Source: Bacteroidales bacterium UBA1797 (lineage in GTDB: Bacteria; Bacteroidota; Bacteroidia; Bacteroidales; VadinHA17). Taken from it: a stretch of DNA of 14,405 nt. Location: positions 1 to 14,405 of the forward strand of contig DCFT01000029.1 in assembly GCA_002319885.1 (NCBI GenBank). Reading direction: 5' to 3'. This document shows, in pieces, positions 1-6,935 of the stretch. The position numbers and the translations under genes are program-made. The notes beneath the pieces are model-generated. The model did no database searches. It saw only the letters and a list, made by a program, of their open reading frames with translations, and was not told the DNA's origin. Within the stretch, counting starts at the first letter, position 1; each line of letters starts with the position of its first letter.

Positions 1-658
1 TTCATATCCTAAAGCATCTGATTATGTTGAAAAGACTTGTCTCGATCTCTTTATTTCGGGGAATACCGGACGACCGAACTGGAACTCAAAAACCAGCCCT
101 ACAGACTTTTTCAACGTTAAATCGTCAATAGAAATGATTCTCATCAGGCTGGGAATTAACCCGGAAAGTTTAACGATAGCTGAGTCCGATAAAAAATATT
201 TTACAGAGTCGTCCACTTATCTTTTCAATAATAAAGTTGTAGCCGAAGCCGGCCGTATTTCGAAAAAATATCTGTTAAAATTTGATATCGGACAGGATGT
301 TTACTGGGGTCATATTGAATGGGATATGGTTCTGAAAATGATTAAAAATCATTCTGTTGCATTTCACGAGCTGCCCAGGTATCCATCAGTAAGGCGTGAT
401 CTTGCATTGCTTCTCGACAGAAATATCAGATTCGCACAAATCAGAGATATTGCCTTCAGGACTGAAAAGAACGTACTTCACGACATTAATCTTTTTGATG
501 TTTATGAAAGCGATACTCTAGGTAAAAACAAGAAGTCATATGCAGTGAGCTTTTTGCTTCGAGATGATCTCAAAACAATGACAGACAAGAATATCGACAA
601 GATCATGAATAATCTCATTAATGCCTTTGAAAAAGAACTTAATGCACAGATCAGATAG
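1..658 (+). CDS. pheT: Phenylalanine--tRNA ligase beta subunit, C-terminal part (5' truncated by window edge)
   Basis: This is the C-terminal 218 residues of PheT, the beta chain of the cytoplasmic alpha2-beta2 enzyme that charges tRNA-Phe. The frame is open from base 2, so the first ATG (134) is internal and the gene begins before the window. Upstream of that ATG the frame encodes a stretch with RPNWNSK and then DFFNVKSSIE, matching the conserved W...DFFdlKg segment of the PheT core. The last ~95 residues form the FDX-ACB anticodon-binding domain, recognised by RYPSVRRDLALLLD at visible residues 126-139 and by the terminal helix ending at the TAG. The length and end are normal for the family. 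The macrodomain gene starts 3 nt after the stop, so the two are probably cotranscribed. The identification is secure. Confidence 0.95.
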   Translation, partial: SYPKASDYVEKTCLDLFISGNTGRPNWNSKTSPTDFFNVKSSIEMILIRLGINPESLTIAESDKKYFTESSTYLFNNKVVAEAGRISKKYLLKFDIGQDVYWGHIEWDMVLKMIKNHSVAFHELPRYPSVRRDLALLLDRNIRFAQIRDIAFRTEKNVLHDINLFDVYESDTLGKNKKSYAVSFLLRDDLKTMTDKNIDKIMNNLINAFEKELNAQIR

Positions 659-661
659 ATA

Positions 662-1168
662 ATGAACAGGCTTGAAGTGATCAAAGGAGACATTACATTA
701 CTCGATGTTGATGCAATTGTGAATGCAGCCAACAACTCTCTGCTGGGAGGCGGAGGAGTGGATGGGGCAATCCATAATGCAGCAGGTCCTGATCTTCTTG
801 CGGAGTGTCAGAAACTTGGCGGATGCGAAACAGGTCAGGCAAAAATCACCAAAGGCTATCGGCTGAAGTCAAAACATGTTATTCATACTGTAGGTCCTGT
901 ATGGTATGGTGGTTCCCGTGATGAACATGCCTTGCTTGCTTCCTGTTATAATACCAGCCTTTCTCTCGCCAAAGAAAAGAAAATCAAGACTATTGCTTTC
1001 CCCGGGATCTCAACAGGAGCCTATGGATTTCCTATAGACCAGGCAGCAATTATAGCTGTTAATGAGACAAAAAAATTCCTTTCGAAAAACAGCTATCCCG
1101 AAAAGGTAATCTTTGTTACTTTTGGAGACAGCAGTTATGAAACATACAGGAAGCTTCTCGAAAAATGA
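662..1168 (+). CDS. Macrodomain protein, O-acetyl-ADP-ribose deacetylase / ADP-ribosyl hydrolase (MacroD/YmdB type)
   Basis: This is a single-domain macrodomain protein of 168 aa. The family binds ADP-ribose and hydrolyses O-acetyl-ADP-ribose or removes mono-ADP-ribose from proteins. It is probably cytosolic, as no signal peptide or membrane segment is visible. Signature elements are in order: NAAN at 21-24, the glycine-rich loop GGGGVDGAIH at 29-38, the CETGQAKITKGY segment at 55-66, and the phosphate-binding loop GISTGAYGFP at 115-124. The NAAN asparagines plus GGGGVD mark the hydrolytic MacroD/YmdB branch rather than a bare ADP-ribose reader. The start ATG lies 3 nt after the pheT stop. 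The end overlaps the next gene by 4 nt (ATGA), so translation is probably coupled. The family assignment is firm; the physiological substrate is not visible. Confidence 0.93.
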   Translation: MNRLEVIKGDITLLDVDAIVNAANNSLLGGGGVDGAIHNAAGPDLLAECQKLGGCETGQAKITKGYRLKSKHVIHTVGPVWYGGSRDEHALLASCYNTSLSLAKEKKIKTIAFPGISTGAYGFPIDQAAIIAVNETKKFLSKNSYPEKVIFVTFGDSSYETYRKLLEK

Positions 1169-2040
1169 TCGTTCCTCTCAGAAACATCCGCGACTATTTC
1201 TCTCTTGTAAAATTCAGTCATACTGTCTTTGCAATGCCTTTCGCACTTATAGGCTTCTCGCTTGCCGTATCGGGACCAGAATTTAGTTTTAGCGTCAGGT
1301 TGCTTCTTCTGGTAATTCTCTGCATGGTCTTTGCGAGAAACACTGCAATGGGATTCAACAGGCTGGCTGACAGAAAGTTTGACGCTCTTAACCCCAGAAC
1401 AAGCAGGAGGGAGATCCCTTCCGGCACCATTAGTGCCAGAGCTGCAACAGTATTCGTAGTACTCAATGCACTTCTATTCATAGTTACTACCGGTTTCATT
1501 AACAGGTTAACCCTGTTTCTTTCACCCGTAGCACTTTTGATCATTATCGGTTATAGCCTTACTAAAAGAATTACAGCTCTATGTCATTTTGTACTCGGAC
1601 TGGGTCTTAGTCTGGCACCAATTGGTGCATATATTTCAGTTACGGGGAAATTTAATATTCTTCCACTTATCTATTCATTTATTGTACTCAGCTGGGTAAG
1701 CGGATTTGACATCATTTATGCATTGCAGGATGATGAGTTTGACAGATTAACAGAACTTCACTCACTTCCGTCAGCTGCCGGTAGGAAGAAAGCTCTGGTT
1801 ATTTCTATCCTGGTACATATTGCATCTTTTTTGCTTGTTCTTACAGCAGGTCTGTATGGTAAGAGTGGCGTGTTTTTTTGGATCGGCGCTTCATTATTTA
1901 CTCTTTTGTTAGTCTATCAACATAGCATTGTAAAACATGATGACATCAGTAAGGTAACAATGGCTTTTGGTACAACAAATGGAATTGCAAGCATTATTTT
2001 TGCTGTTTTCGTTATACTCGACCTTTTTTTAAGAAACTAA
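1165..2040 (+). CDS. UbiA-family prenyltransferase, 4-hydroxybenzoate/MqnP-like
   Basis: This is an integral membrane aromatic prenyltransferase of 291 aa, the usual UbiA length. UbiA enzymes join an isoprenoid diphosphate to an aromatic acceptor in quinone synthesis. Both Asp-rich Mg-diphosphate motifs are present: NRLADRKFD at 65-73 (N65, D69, D73) and YALQDDEFD at 185-193 (D189, D193). About seven to nine hydrophobic helices surround them (for example 20-37, 46-58, 94-110, 116-131, 142-159 and 168-180). The conserved ARNTAMGFNR lead-in resembles the 'UbiA-like, other' group, which includes MqnP of the futalosine menaquinone pathway, more than MenA. That subgroup call is from memory of the family. 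The 4-nt overlap with the macrodomain gene suggests a shared operon with pheT. The acceptor substrate cannot be proved from this window. Confidence 0.88.
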   Translation: MIVPLRNIRDYFSLVKFSHTVFAMPFALIGFSLAVSGPEFSFSVRLLLLVILCMVFARNTAMGFNRLADRKFDALNPRTSRREIPSGTISARAATVFVVLNALLFIVTTGFINRLTLFLSPVALLIIIGYSLTKRITALCHFVLGLGLSLAPIGAYISVTGKFNILPLIYSFIVLSWVSGFDIIYALQDDEFDRLTELHSLPSAAGRKKALVISILVHIASFLLVLTAGLYGKSGVFFWIGASLFTLLLVYQHSIVKHDDISKVTMAFGTTNGIASIIFAVFVILDLFLRN

Positions 2041-2117
2041 ATAGTTAATTTTATTTACCAATGAATTGTTCTTATTAAAGATTTTTTGTTTCTTGGCACA
2101 ATAAAATACATACATAT

Positions 2118-3239
2118 ATGGGGGAATTAGTTATTAAAGAGGTTCTTACAAGAAAGGACCGCCGTGAGTTCATCTATCTACCTGAAAAGGTCCATAAAAA
2201 CGAACCTGACTGGCTTCCTCCTATCTATATGGATGAATGGGAGTTATATGACAAAAAGAAGAACAAATCATACAAATATGCTGATGCTTTGCTGTTACTG
2301 GCTTACAGGGATGGCAAGCCGGTTGGCAGGATAATGGGCATTATTAATAAACGGTATAATGAAATTAATAATGAACAGCATGGCCGTTTCTGTTTCATGG
2401 AGTGCTATAATGACAAAGAAGTTTTTCATGCTCTTTTATCGAGGATCGAAGAGTGGGTTAAACAAAACGGGATGGTAAAAATTATCGGACCGCTGGGTTT
2501 TTCTGATAAGGATCCACAGGGCTTTCAGATAGAAGGGTTTGAATATCCTCTGTTTATGACAGCTCCCAATAACTCAAAATATATGCCTGAGCTTATTGAG
2601 CAGGAAGGTTATGAAAAAAAGGTTGATCTGGTAGATTACCTGGGTAAAATTCCTGAAGAATTTCCGCTTGTTTATGAAAGAGTGTTATCCAGGTTTGAAG
2701 CCAATAAAGAATACAGAATCATTGAATTCGGATCTAAAAAGGAGATCAAACCATATATTATTGATGTCCTTGAGCTTATGAATGAAACCTTTGCTGAGAT
2801 ATATGGATTTGTGCCACTTAACGATAAGGAAAAAACAGACTTTGCCGCAAGATACCTCCCGATTCTCGATCCGAACTTTGTAAAAGTTGTAGAAGCAAAC
2901 GGAAAATTAGTTGGCTTTGCAGTTGGTATGCCGGATATCAGCAAAGGCATAAAAAGGGCTAATGGAAAGCTCTTTCCGTTTGGGATATTTAAAATCCTCC
3001 AGGAATCCAAAAGATCAAAAAAACTACTCATGATGCTTGGTGGAGTGAAGAAGGAATACAGAGGAAAAGGTCTTGATGTGCTAATGGGGGTTAAGATCCT
3101 GCAATCGGGTATTAAGCATAATATGGATACATTGGACAGTCATCTCGTTCTTGAAAATAACGCCAAGATGAGAGGGGAATATGAACGAGTCGGATGCAAG
3201 GTTGTAAAGAAATTCAGGATATACCAGAAGGAGCTTTAA
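2118..3239 (+). CDS. GNAT-like acetyltransferase-fold protein, substrate unknown (conserved hypothetical)
   Basis: A 373-aa soluble protein with no signal peptide or membrane helix. It reads as two GNAT-like halves. The first has the beta-strand pattern ALLLLAYRDGKPVGRIMG (57-74), followed by a highly characteristic block GPLGFSDKDPQGFQIEGFE (124-142). The second has VKVVEANGKLVGFAVGMP (~255-272) and then EYRGKGLDVLMG near 312-323, which resembles the acetyl-CoA pyrophosphate-binding loop (R-x-x-G-x-G/A) of GNAT enzymes. I recognise the GPxGFSDxDxxG block as typical of a widespread uncharacterised bacterial family (possibly the YghO-like group), but I know no assigned reaction. The gene sits 77 nt after the prenyltransferase and converges on the DUF3078 gene, so it may be monocistronic. 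The GNAT-fold call is an inference; the ORF itself is certain. Confidence 0.8.
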   Translation: MGELVIKEVLTRKDRREFIYLPEKVHKNEPDWLPPIYMDEWELYDKKKNKSYKYADALLLLAYRDGKPVGRIMGIINKRYNEINNEQHGRFCFMECYNDKEVFHALLSRIEEWVKQNGMVKIIGPLGFSDKDPQGFQIEGFEYPLFMTAPNNSKYMPELIEQEGYEKKVDLVDYLGKIPEEFPLVYERVLSRFEANKEYRIIEFGSKKEIKPYIIDVLELMNETFAEIYGFVPLNDKEKTDFAARYLPILDPNFVKVVEANGKLVGFAVGMPDISKGIKRANGKLFPFGIFKILQESKRSKKLLMMLGGVKKEYRGKGLDVLMGVKILQSGIKHNMDTLDSHLVLENNAKMRGEYERVGCKVVKKFRIYQKEL

Positions 3240-3319
3240 AGACAAGCCAAGGCATAATGGTTTAAATTTCTATTCTTCAGTTATTCTCCCTGTTGTGCTG
3301 CAGAGCCGTTGTCTTGTTC

Positions 3320-5152
3320 CTAAAACCTGAATGACAGAGCAAAACCCAGCATTTCTTTAAATTGGATCCTGGCTGTTTTCTTAGGAGTTCCGTCAAGGTT
3401 AAGGACAGGCTGTCCATCTTTATACTGTTCTCCTGTTCTGGTATCATCATCAAAAATCAGGTGGGTATTGAACCTTACATCAGTGAACCAGTTCAATTTA
3501 GCTGTTGCTATCATTTCCCAGTCAACATCTACATTCTGAGGGTTATGAATGTAATTAGTAAATAACTGCACCCTGTTAATTATCGAAACCGTTTTTATTG
3601 GCTTGAACTCATTGGAAATCATAAAGCTCACACCTGGTTCATTCAGCGATTTCCGGTTTTTTGCTATACCATACTGAGTCTGATCAATATGAATAGTATC
3701 AGTCACAAAAGTTCCCTTATATGAAAATGGAGAAAAGTTGATTGATGTGGTCTTATTTGGTTTAAAATCGAGACCCAAACCTACCGTAAGTGTAGCAGGG
3801 TTCATGAATTTCGAAACCATATTTGAGGTATCATTACCGGCTGTCGTTTTAAAATAATTCAAACCCCTGGCTATCTGTGTTTTGAACAGCATAATAGCAC
3901 TGAAATCAAATTTTCCGAATGCCTTGTGATTAAATTTTGAGTTTGTTTCGAGAAGATCCAGGTTTTTTCTGATACCTTCCGTTCCTGTCGCAATATATCC
4001 GAAATTAAGCCTTAAAAAGTGATTCGAGGATATCTTTTTCTTTTTGTTGTTATAGTCAGCATACTCCGTTATATCCAAAGCAGTCGAAATACTGCTCTCC
4101 CCTCCTTTGACCCAGTTACTAAGAGAGGCCTGGTTGAGAACGAATGAAGCTTCATTATGGTATTTCCAATATTGCGATCTTATGATAATATTCTGAAGAT
4201 CAAGCAATTTTGAATTATCCGGATATTTAACATTAATTTTTGCTTTAAGATTGTTTTCCTGTCTCATAGGTCTCCTGAAATTGACTCCCTGCTCAAGGTA
4301 AAGACCTATAGTATTTTTTGATGGATTGCCTATCCAGATAGTAACCGAATCGGAGAATTCGTTTTTCAGCCAGTAACGCATTACCCTCCCTGCTTTTGAA
4401 TTAAGCATTATCGGGATAGTATCATGCCCGATACCCGTGAAGTTGATTATTGTAGAATCGCGATCACTCAGATAATTTAGTAACGACTTTACTGCGGCTT
4501 TGATGGAATCACCCTGAAAAGGAAAATTAAAATATCTGAATGGGAATGCTGAATATGATGAATTCACCTCATGCAGCGTATCAATTATAACCATAATCGT
4601 TGTATCCTTGAATCCTGAAACAGGCTTTAAAAGGTCTGGTGATTTGTTATTCTCAAAAGAGCTTAAGACAAGCGAGTCATTTTTCATGGTATAATTACCG
4701 GAGTCAGGCTTTACAATGGAATCAGAACCTTTATTAAACTCAGCTTTGGAAATAACCGGGATCCTGAGCCGGAGAGGCTCATATATAAAAAATTTGTTCC
4801 ATGGAATACTCAGCGAATCATATGGATATTTTGAGAGCATTTCCTTCAGAGTATCGAAAGGTGGATTAGCGGCCTCATAGATCAGGCGTCCAAACGCCTG
4901 CCTCAACGGATCATGTGGATCTTTCCACGATTTAGAATGAAATCTTTGCTGCAGATATATTAATGCCTGGTCTGTTGAAAGCACAATATCCGGCTTCTCC
5001 TTATTAATGCCAAAAATCAGACCCGACTTTTTTAAGGAATCGATCAAAGTTTCCGTATTTGTTGAATCTTTAATATTCTCCTGCGAAAAAACTGATATAT
5101 AGATGTTTAAAAATAATAGCGTAAAAAATAAATTAAGAACTCGAACTCTCAT
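3320..5152 (-). CDS. DUF3078 family outer-membrane protein with long N-terminal extension
   Basis: A 610-aa exported protein. Residues 1-24 form a signal peptide (basic start, hydrophobic core, ending VFSQ, with likely cleavage around residue 23/24). Residues ~325-610 match the DUF3078 pattern of Bacteroidota: NQASLSNWVKGGESSIS at 340-356, then repeated amphipathic strands and a C-terminal aromatic ending (ALSFRF), as in outer-membrane beta-barrels. Residues ~25-320 are not the barrel. They contain a helical part (60-110, including the PHDPLRQAFGRLIYEAANPPFDTL region) and a beta-rich part (180-300), and I do not recognise either. The protein is probably inserted in the outer membrane with a periplasmic N-terminal region; its function is unknown. 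It is monocistronic, divergent from tryptophanase and convergent with the GNAT gene. Confidence 0.82.
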   Translation of the reverse strand: MRVRVLNLFFTLLFLNIYISVFSQENIKDSTNTETLIDSLKKSGLIFGINKEKPDIVLSTDQALIYLQQRFHSKSWKDPHDPLRQAFGRLIYEAANPPFDTLKEMLSKYPYDSLSIPWNKFFIYEPLRLRIPVISKAEFNKGSDSIVKPDSGNYTMKNDSLVLSSFENNKSPDLLKPVSGFKDTTIMVIIDTLHEVNSSYSAFPFRYFNFPFQGDSIKAAVKSLLNYLSDRDSTIINFTGIGHDTIPIMLNSKAGRVMRYWLKNEFSDSVTIWIGNPSKNTIGLYLEQGVNFRRPMRQENNLKAKINVKYPDNSKLLDLQNIIIRSQYWKYHNEASFVLNQASLSNWVKGGESSISTALDITEYADYNNKKKKISSNHFLRLNFGYIATGTEGIRKNLDLLETNSKFNHKAFGKFDFSAIMLFKTQIARGLNYFKTTAGNDTSNMVSKFMNPATLTVGLGLDFKPNKTTSINFSPFSYKGTFVTDTIHIDQTQYGIAKNRKSLNEPGVSFMISNEFKPIKTVSIINRVQLFTNYIHNPQNVDVDWEMIATAKLNWFTDVRFNTHLIFDDDTRTGEQYKDGQPVLNLDGTPKKTARIQFKEMLGFALSFRF

Positions 5153-5224
5153 GATTTAATATTTTTCAGATCAGATTTCATGGTTGAATATATCACAAAA
5201 TAATTTTAATTTTACAGAAATAAT

Positions 5225-5238
5225 TTTCAAAATTGAAA
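5225..5238. promoter_or_regulatory. Operator-like inverted repeat TTTCAA-N2-TTGAAA
   Basis: The arms are perfect 6-bp inverted repeats with a 2-bp AA centre. The site lies 73-86 nt upstream of the DUF3078 start and about 220 nt upstream of tnaA. It directly abuts the second copy of a 10-bp direct repeat (5218-5227) and overlaps the candidate -7 element at 5228-5235. The symmetry is seen directly; a role as a repressor site is inference, and AT-rich DNA produces such symmetry by chance fairly often. Confidence 0.25.
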
Positions 5239-5261
5239 TACTGTATTACATTAACGTCAAA
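5228..5261 (-). promoter_or_regulatory. Candidate Bacteroidota-type promoter for the DUF3078 gene
   Basis: Read on the minus strand, TTTG (5261-5258) is followed after 22 nt by CAATTTTG (5235-5228). The Bacteroidota consensus is TTTG, about 19-23 nt, then TAnnTTTG, so the -7 box differs at one fixed base. Transcription would start near 5221-5223, leaving a leader of about 70 nt before the ATG at 5152. It is weak and found by eye only. Confidence 0.22.
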
Positions 5262-5459
5262 TAGTCTCATTGATATATACAAGAATATCAAAAACAGAGA
5301 TTTCTTTTTCGTATACTAAGAATAAGGCGCGAATACCGGCTTCTTCTCCTCAATTTTTTCTTCTATTCCTGAATACATCGTGTAAATTTATTAAGGGCTT
5401 TAACCCTGTATTTAAGTAAATTAATTAACGATAATTATTTAATTTAAAATCATTCTATA

Positions 5460-6836
5460 ATGGAATTACCAATCATTGAACCATTTAAAATCAAAATGGT
5501 CGAAAATATATACTCCAGTACAAAAGAGCAGAGAGAAAACTGGATAAAAGATGCTTCGTTCAATCTTTTTAATCTTAAATCTGAACAAGTCTGTATTGAT
5601 CTGCTTACAGATTCAGGTACAGGTGCAATGAGCGACAAACAATGGTCAGCAATAATGCTTGGAGATGAAAGTTATGCTGGAGCAAGCTCATATTATAAAC
5701 TTAAAGAGGCTATAAAAGATATAACAGGATTCGACTTTTTTCTGCCTACTCACCAGGGAAGAGCTGCAGAAAACGTTCTTTTTTCTGTTCTTGTGAAAGA
5801 GGGAGATCTGGTGCCAGGTAACTCACATTTTGACACAACAAAAGGACATATTGAATTCAGAAAAGCGACAGCAGTCGATTGCACAATCGACGATGCTGCT
5901 GACCCAATAAGCTGGCATCCTTTTAAAGGCAATGTCGATATTAAAAAACTGGAGAATTTACTTAAAACCAATCCATCTGAAAAGATCTCATGTATATTGG
6001 TTACTATAACTAACAACACAGCAGGAGGACAACCGGTTAGTATGTCAAATCTCAGGGAGGTACGAAAGCTCTCACTAAAATATGGTGTGAAGCTTATTAT
6101 TGATTCTGCACGATTCGCAGAGAATGCTTGTTTTATTAAATTGAGGGAAGAAGGATATGCTGATAAGGAGATAAGGGATATTGCCAGGGAAATGTTCTCT
6201 TATGCCGATGGCATGACCATGAGTTCAAAAAAAGACGCTATTGTGAACATGGGTGGTTTTATCGGTTTCAGGGATGAAGAATTATTCAGGCAGGCTTCAA
6301 CTTATAATATTATATATGAGGGATTTATAACCTATGGTGGTATGTCGGGCAGGGATATGAACGCTTTGGCCCAGGGACTTTATGAAGGTACGGAATTCTT
6401 ATATCTCAAATCGCGGATAAACCAGGTTGCATACCTCGGCTCAAAACTAAAGGAATACGGGATTCCCAGTCTCGAACCATACGGGGGACATGCTATATTT
6501 ATTGACGCAAAAAGGTTCCTTCCTCATATTCCAAGAGAAGAATTTCCAGGTCAGACGCTGGCGATTGAGATTTACACTGAAGGCGGGGTGAGAGGTGTAG
6601 AAATAGGCGCTCTGATGGCCGACAGGGACCCTGTAACCCGACAAAACAGGTTTCCTGAACTTGAAATGGTCAGACTCGCTATACCAAGAAGGGTCTATAC
6701 TGATAATCATATGGATTATGTTGCAGCAGTGATTCGGAATGTTTTCGAAAGAAGAAATCAGATAAAAAAAGGCATTAAAATTAATTGGGAAGCACCTATT
6801 ATGAGGCATTTTACTGTCAGACTTGAAAAATTATGA
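5460..6836 (+). CDS. tnaA: Tryptophanase (tryptophan indole-lyase)
   Basis: This PLP-dependent beta-eliminating lyase of 458 aa cleaves L-tryptophan to indole, pyruvate and ammonia in the cytosol. Visible landmarks are IDLLTDSGTGAMS (46-58), THQGR with R101, N186 in TNNTAGG, D215 and R218 in IDSARFAEN, and the MSSKKDA loop where K258 should form the PLP Schiff base. The family also contains tyrosine phenol-lyase, but three positions favour tryptophanase: D125 (FDTTKGH; Thr in tyrosine phenol-lyase), I382 (GVEIG; Arg in tyrosine phenol-lyase) and H450 (RHFT; Phe in tyrosine phenol-lyase). The length is normal. It appears to have its own promoter region and no TnaC-type leader or adjacent tryptophan permease. 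The start ATG gives the expected N-terminus (PIIEPFKIK). Confidence 0.92.
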   Translation: MELPIIEPFKIKMVENIYSSTKEQRENWIKDASFNLFNLKSEQVCIDLLTDSGTGAMSDKQWSAIMLGDESYAGASSYYKLKEAIKDITGFDFFLPTHQGRAAENVLFSVLVKEGDLVPGNSHFDTTKGHIEFRKATAVDCTIDDAADPISWHPFKGNVDIKKLENLLKTNPSEKISCILVTITNNTAGGQPVSMSNLREVRKLSLKYGVKLIIDSARFAENACFIKLREEGYADKEIRDIAREMFSYADGMTMSSKKDAIVNMGGFIGFRDEELFRQASTYNIIYEGFITYGGMSGRDMNALAQGLYEGTEFLYLKSRINQVAYLGSKLKEYGIPSLEPYGGHAIFIDAKRFLPHIPREEFPGQTLAIEIYTEGGVRGVEIGALMADRDPVTRQNRFPELEMVRLAIPRRVYTDNHMDYVAAVIRNVFERRNQIKKGIKINWEAPIMRHFTVRLEKL

Positions 6837-6850
6837 ACCTCTAGAAATGA

Positions 6851-6858
6851 TAGGTTTG
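6851..6858 (+). promoter_or_regulatory. Candidate -7 element (TAGGTTTG) upstream of yicC
   Basis: TAGGTTTG is a perfect match to the Bacteroidota -7 consensus TAnnTTTG. It lies in the 99-nt spacer between tnaA and yicC, about 78 nt before the yicC ATG. The nearest upstream TTG (6823-6825) is 25 nt away, a little beyond the usual spacing, which weakens the call. It also overlaps a weak AACCT/AGGTT inverted repeat (6836-6840 / 6852-6856) that has no T-tract. Confidence 0.3.
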
Positions 6859-6935
6859 CATAGCTATATTAGTAATTATGAAGGGAATTTTCTAACTTAC
6901 ACACGCTTCAAATTTGTATTAAAAATATTTAGGAT

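Larger units (their letters stand above)
5153..5459. other. Divergent intergenic region between DUF3078 gene and tnaA
   Basis: This 307-nt AT-rich spacer must carry the promoters for both flanking genes. It contains a 10-bp direct repeat AAATAATTTT at 5198-5207 and 5218-5227, exactly 20 bp apart. It also has an inverted repeat TTTCAA-AA-TTGAAA at 5225-5238 and a small hairpin AGGG-CTTTAA-CCCT at 5394-5407. No perfect Bacteroidota -7 element (TAnnTTTG) is seen on either strand. On the + strand the nearest is TAAATTTA at 5383-5390, without a suitable -33 TTG. No small RNA, tRNA or T-box is recognisable. No Trp-containing leader peptide precedes tnaA; the only obvious small ORF (5180-5203, MVEYITK) lacks Trp. 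Confidence 0.6.

Noticed and set aside
134..658. A separate 174-aa gene starting at the ATG at 134
   Set aside because: The frame is open upstream to base 2 and encodes recognisable PheT sequence, so this is an internal Met of pheT.
3240..3319. Bidirectional terminator between the convergent GNAT and DUF3078 genes
   Set aside because: No GC-rich hairpin followed by a T-tract on either strand.
5180..5203. TnaC-like leader peptide before tnaA
   Set aside because: The short ORF (MVEYITK) has no Trp, is about 260 nt from tnaA, and no rho-type leader features are visible.
6447..6809. 120-aa minus-strand ORF opposite tnaA
   Set aside because: It lies wholly within a firmly identified gene, shows no recognisable domain, and reads as an antisense shadow; the same holds for 1218-1544, 2672-3031, 5750-6019 and 12644-13027.
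6909..6916. CAAATTTG as an alternative yicC -7 promoter element
   Set aside because: Mismatch at the first fixed base and no TTG at suitable distance; TAGGTTTG at 6851 is the better candidate.
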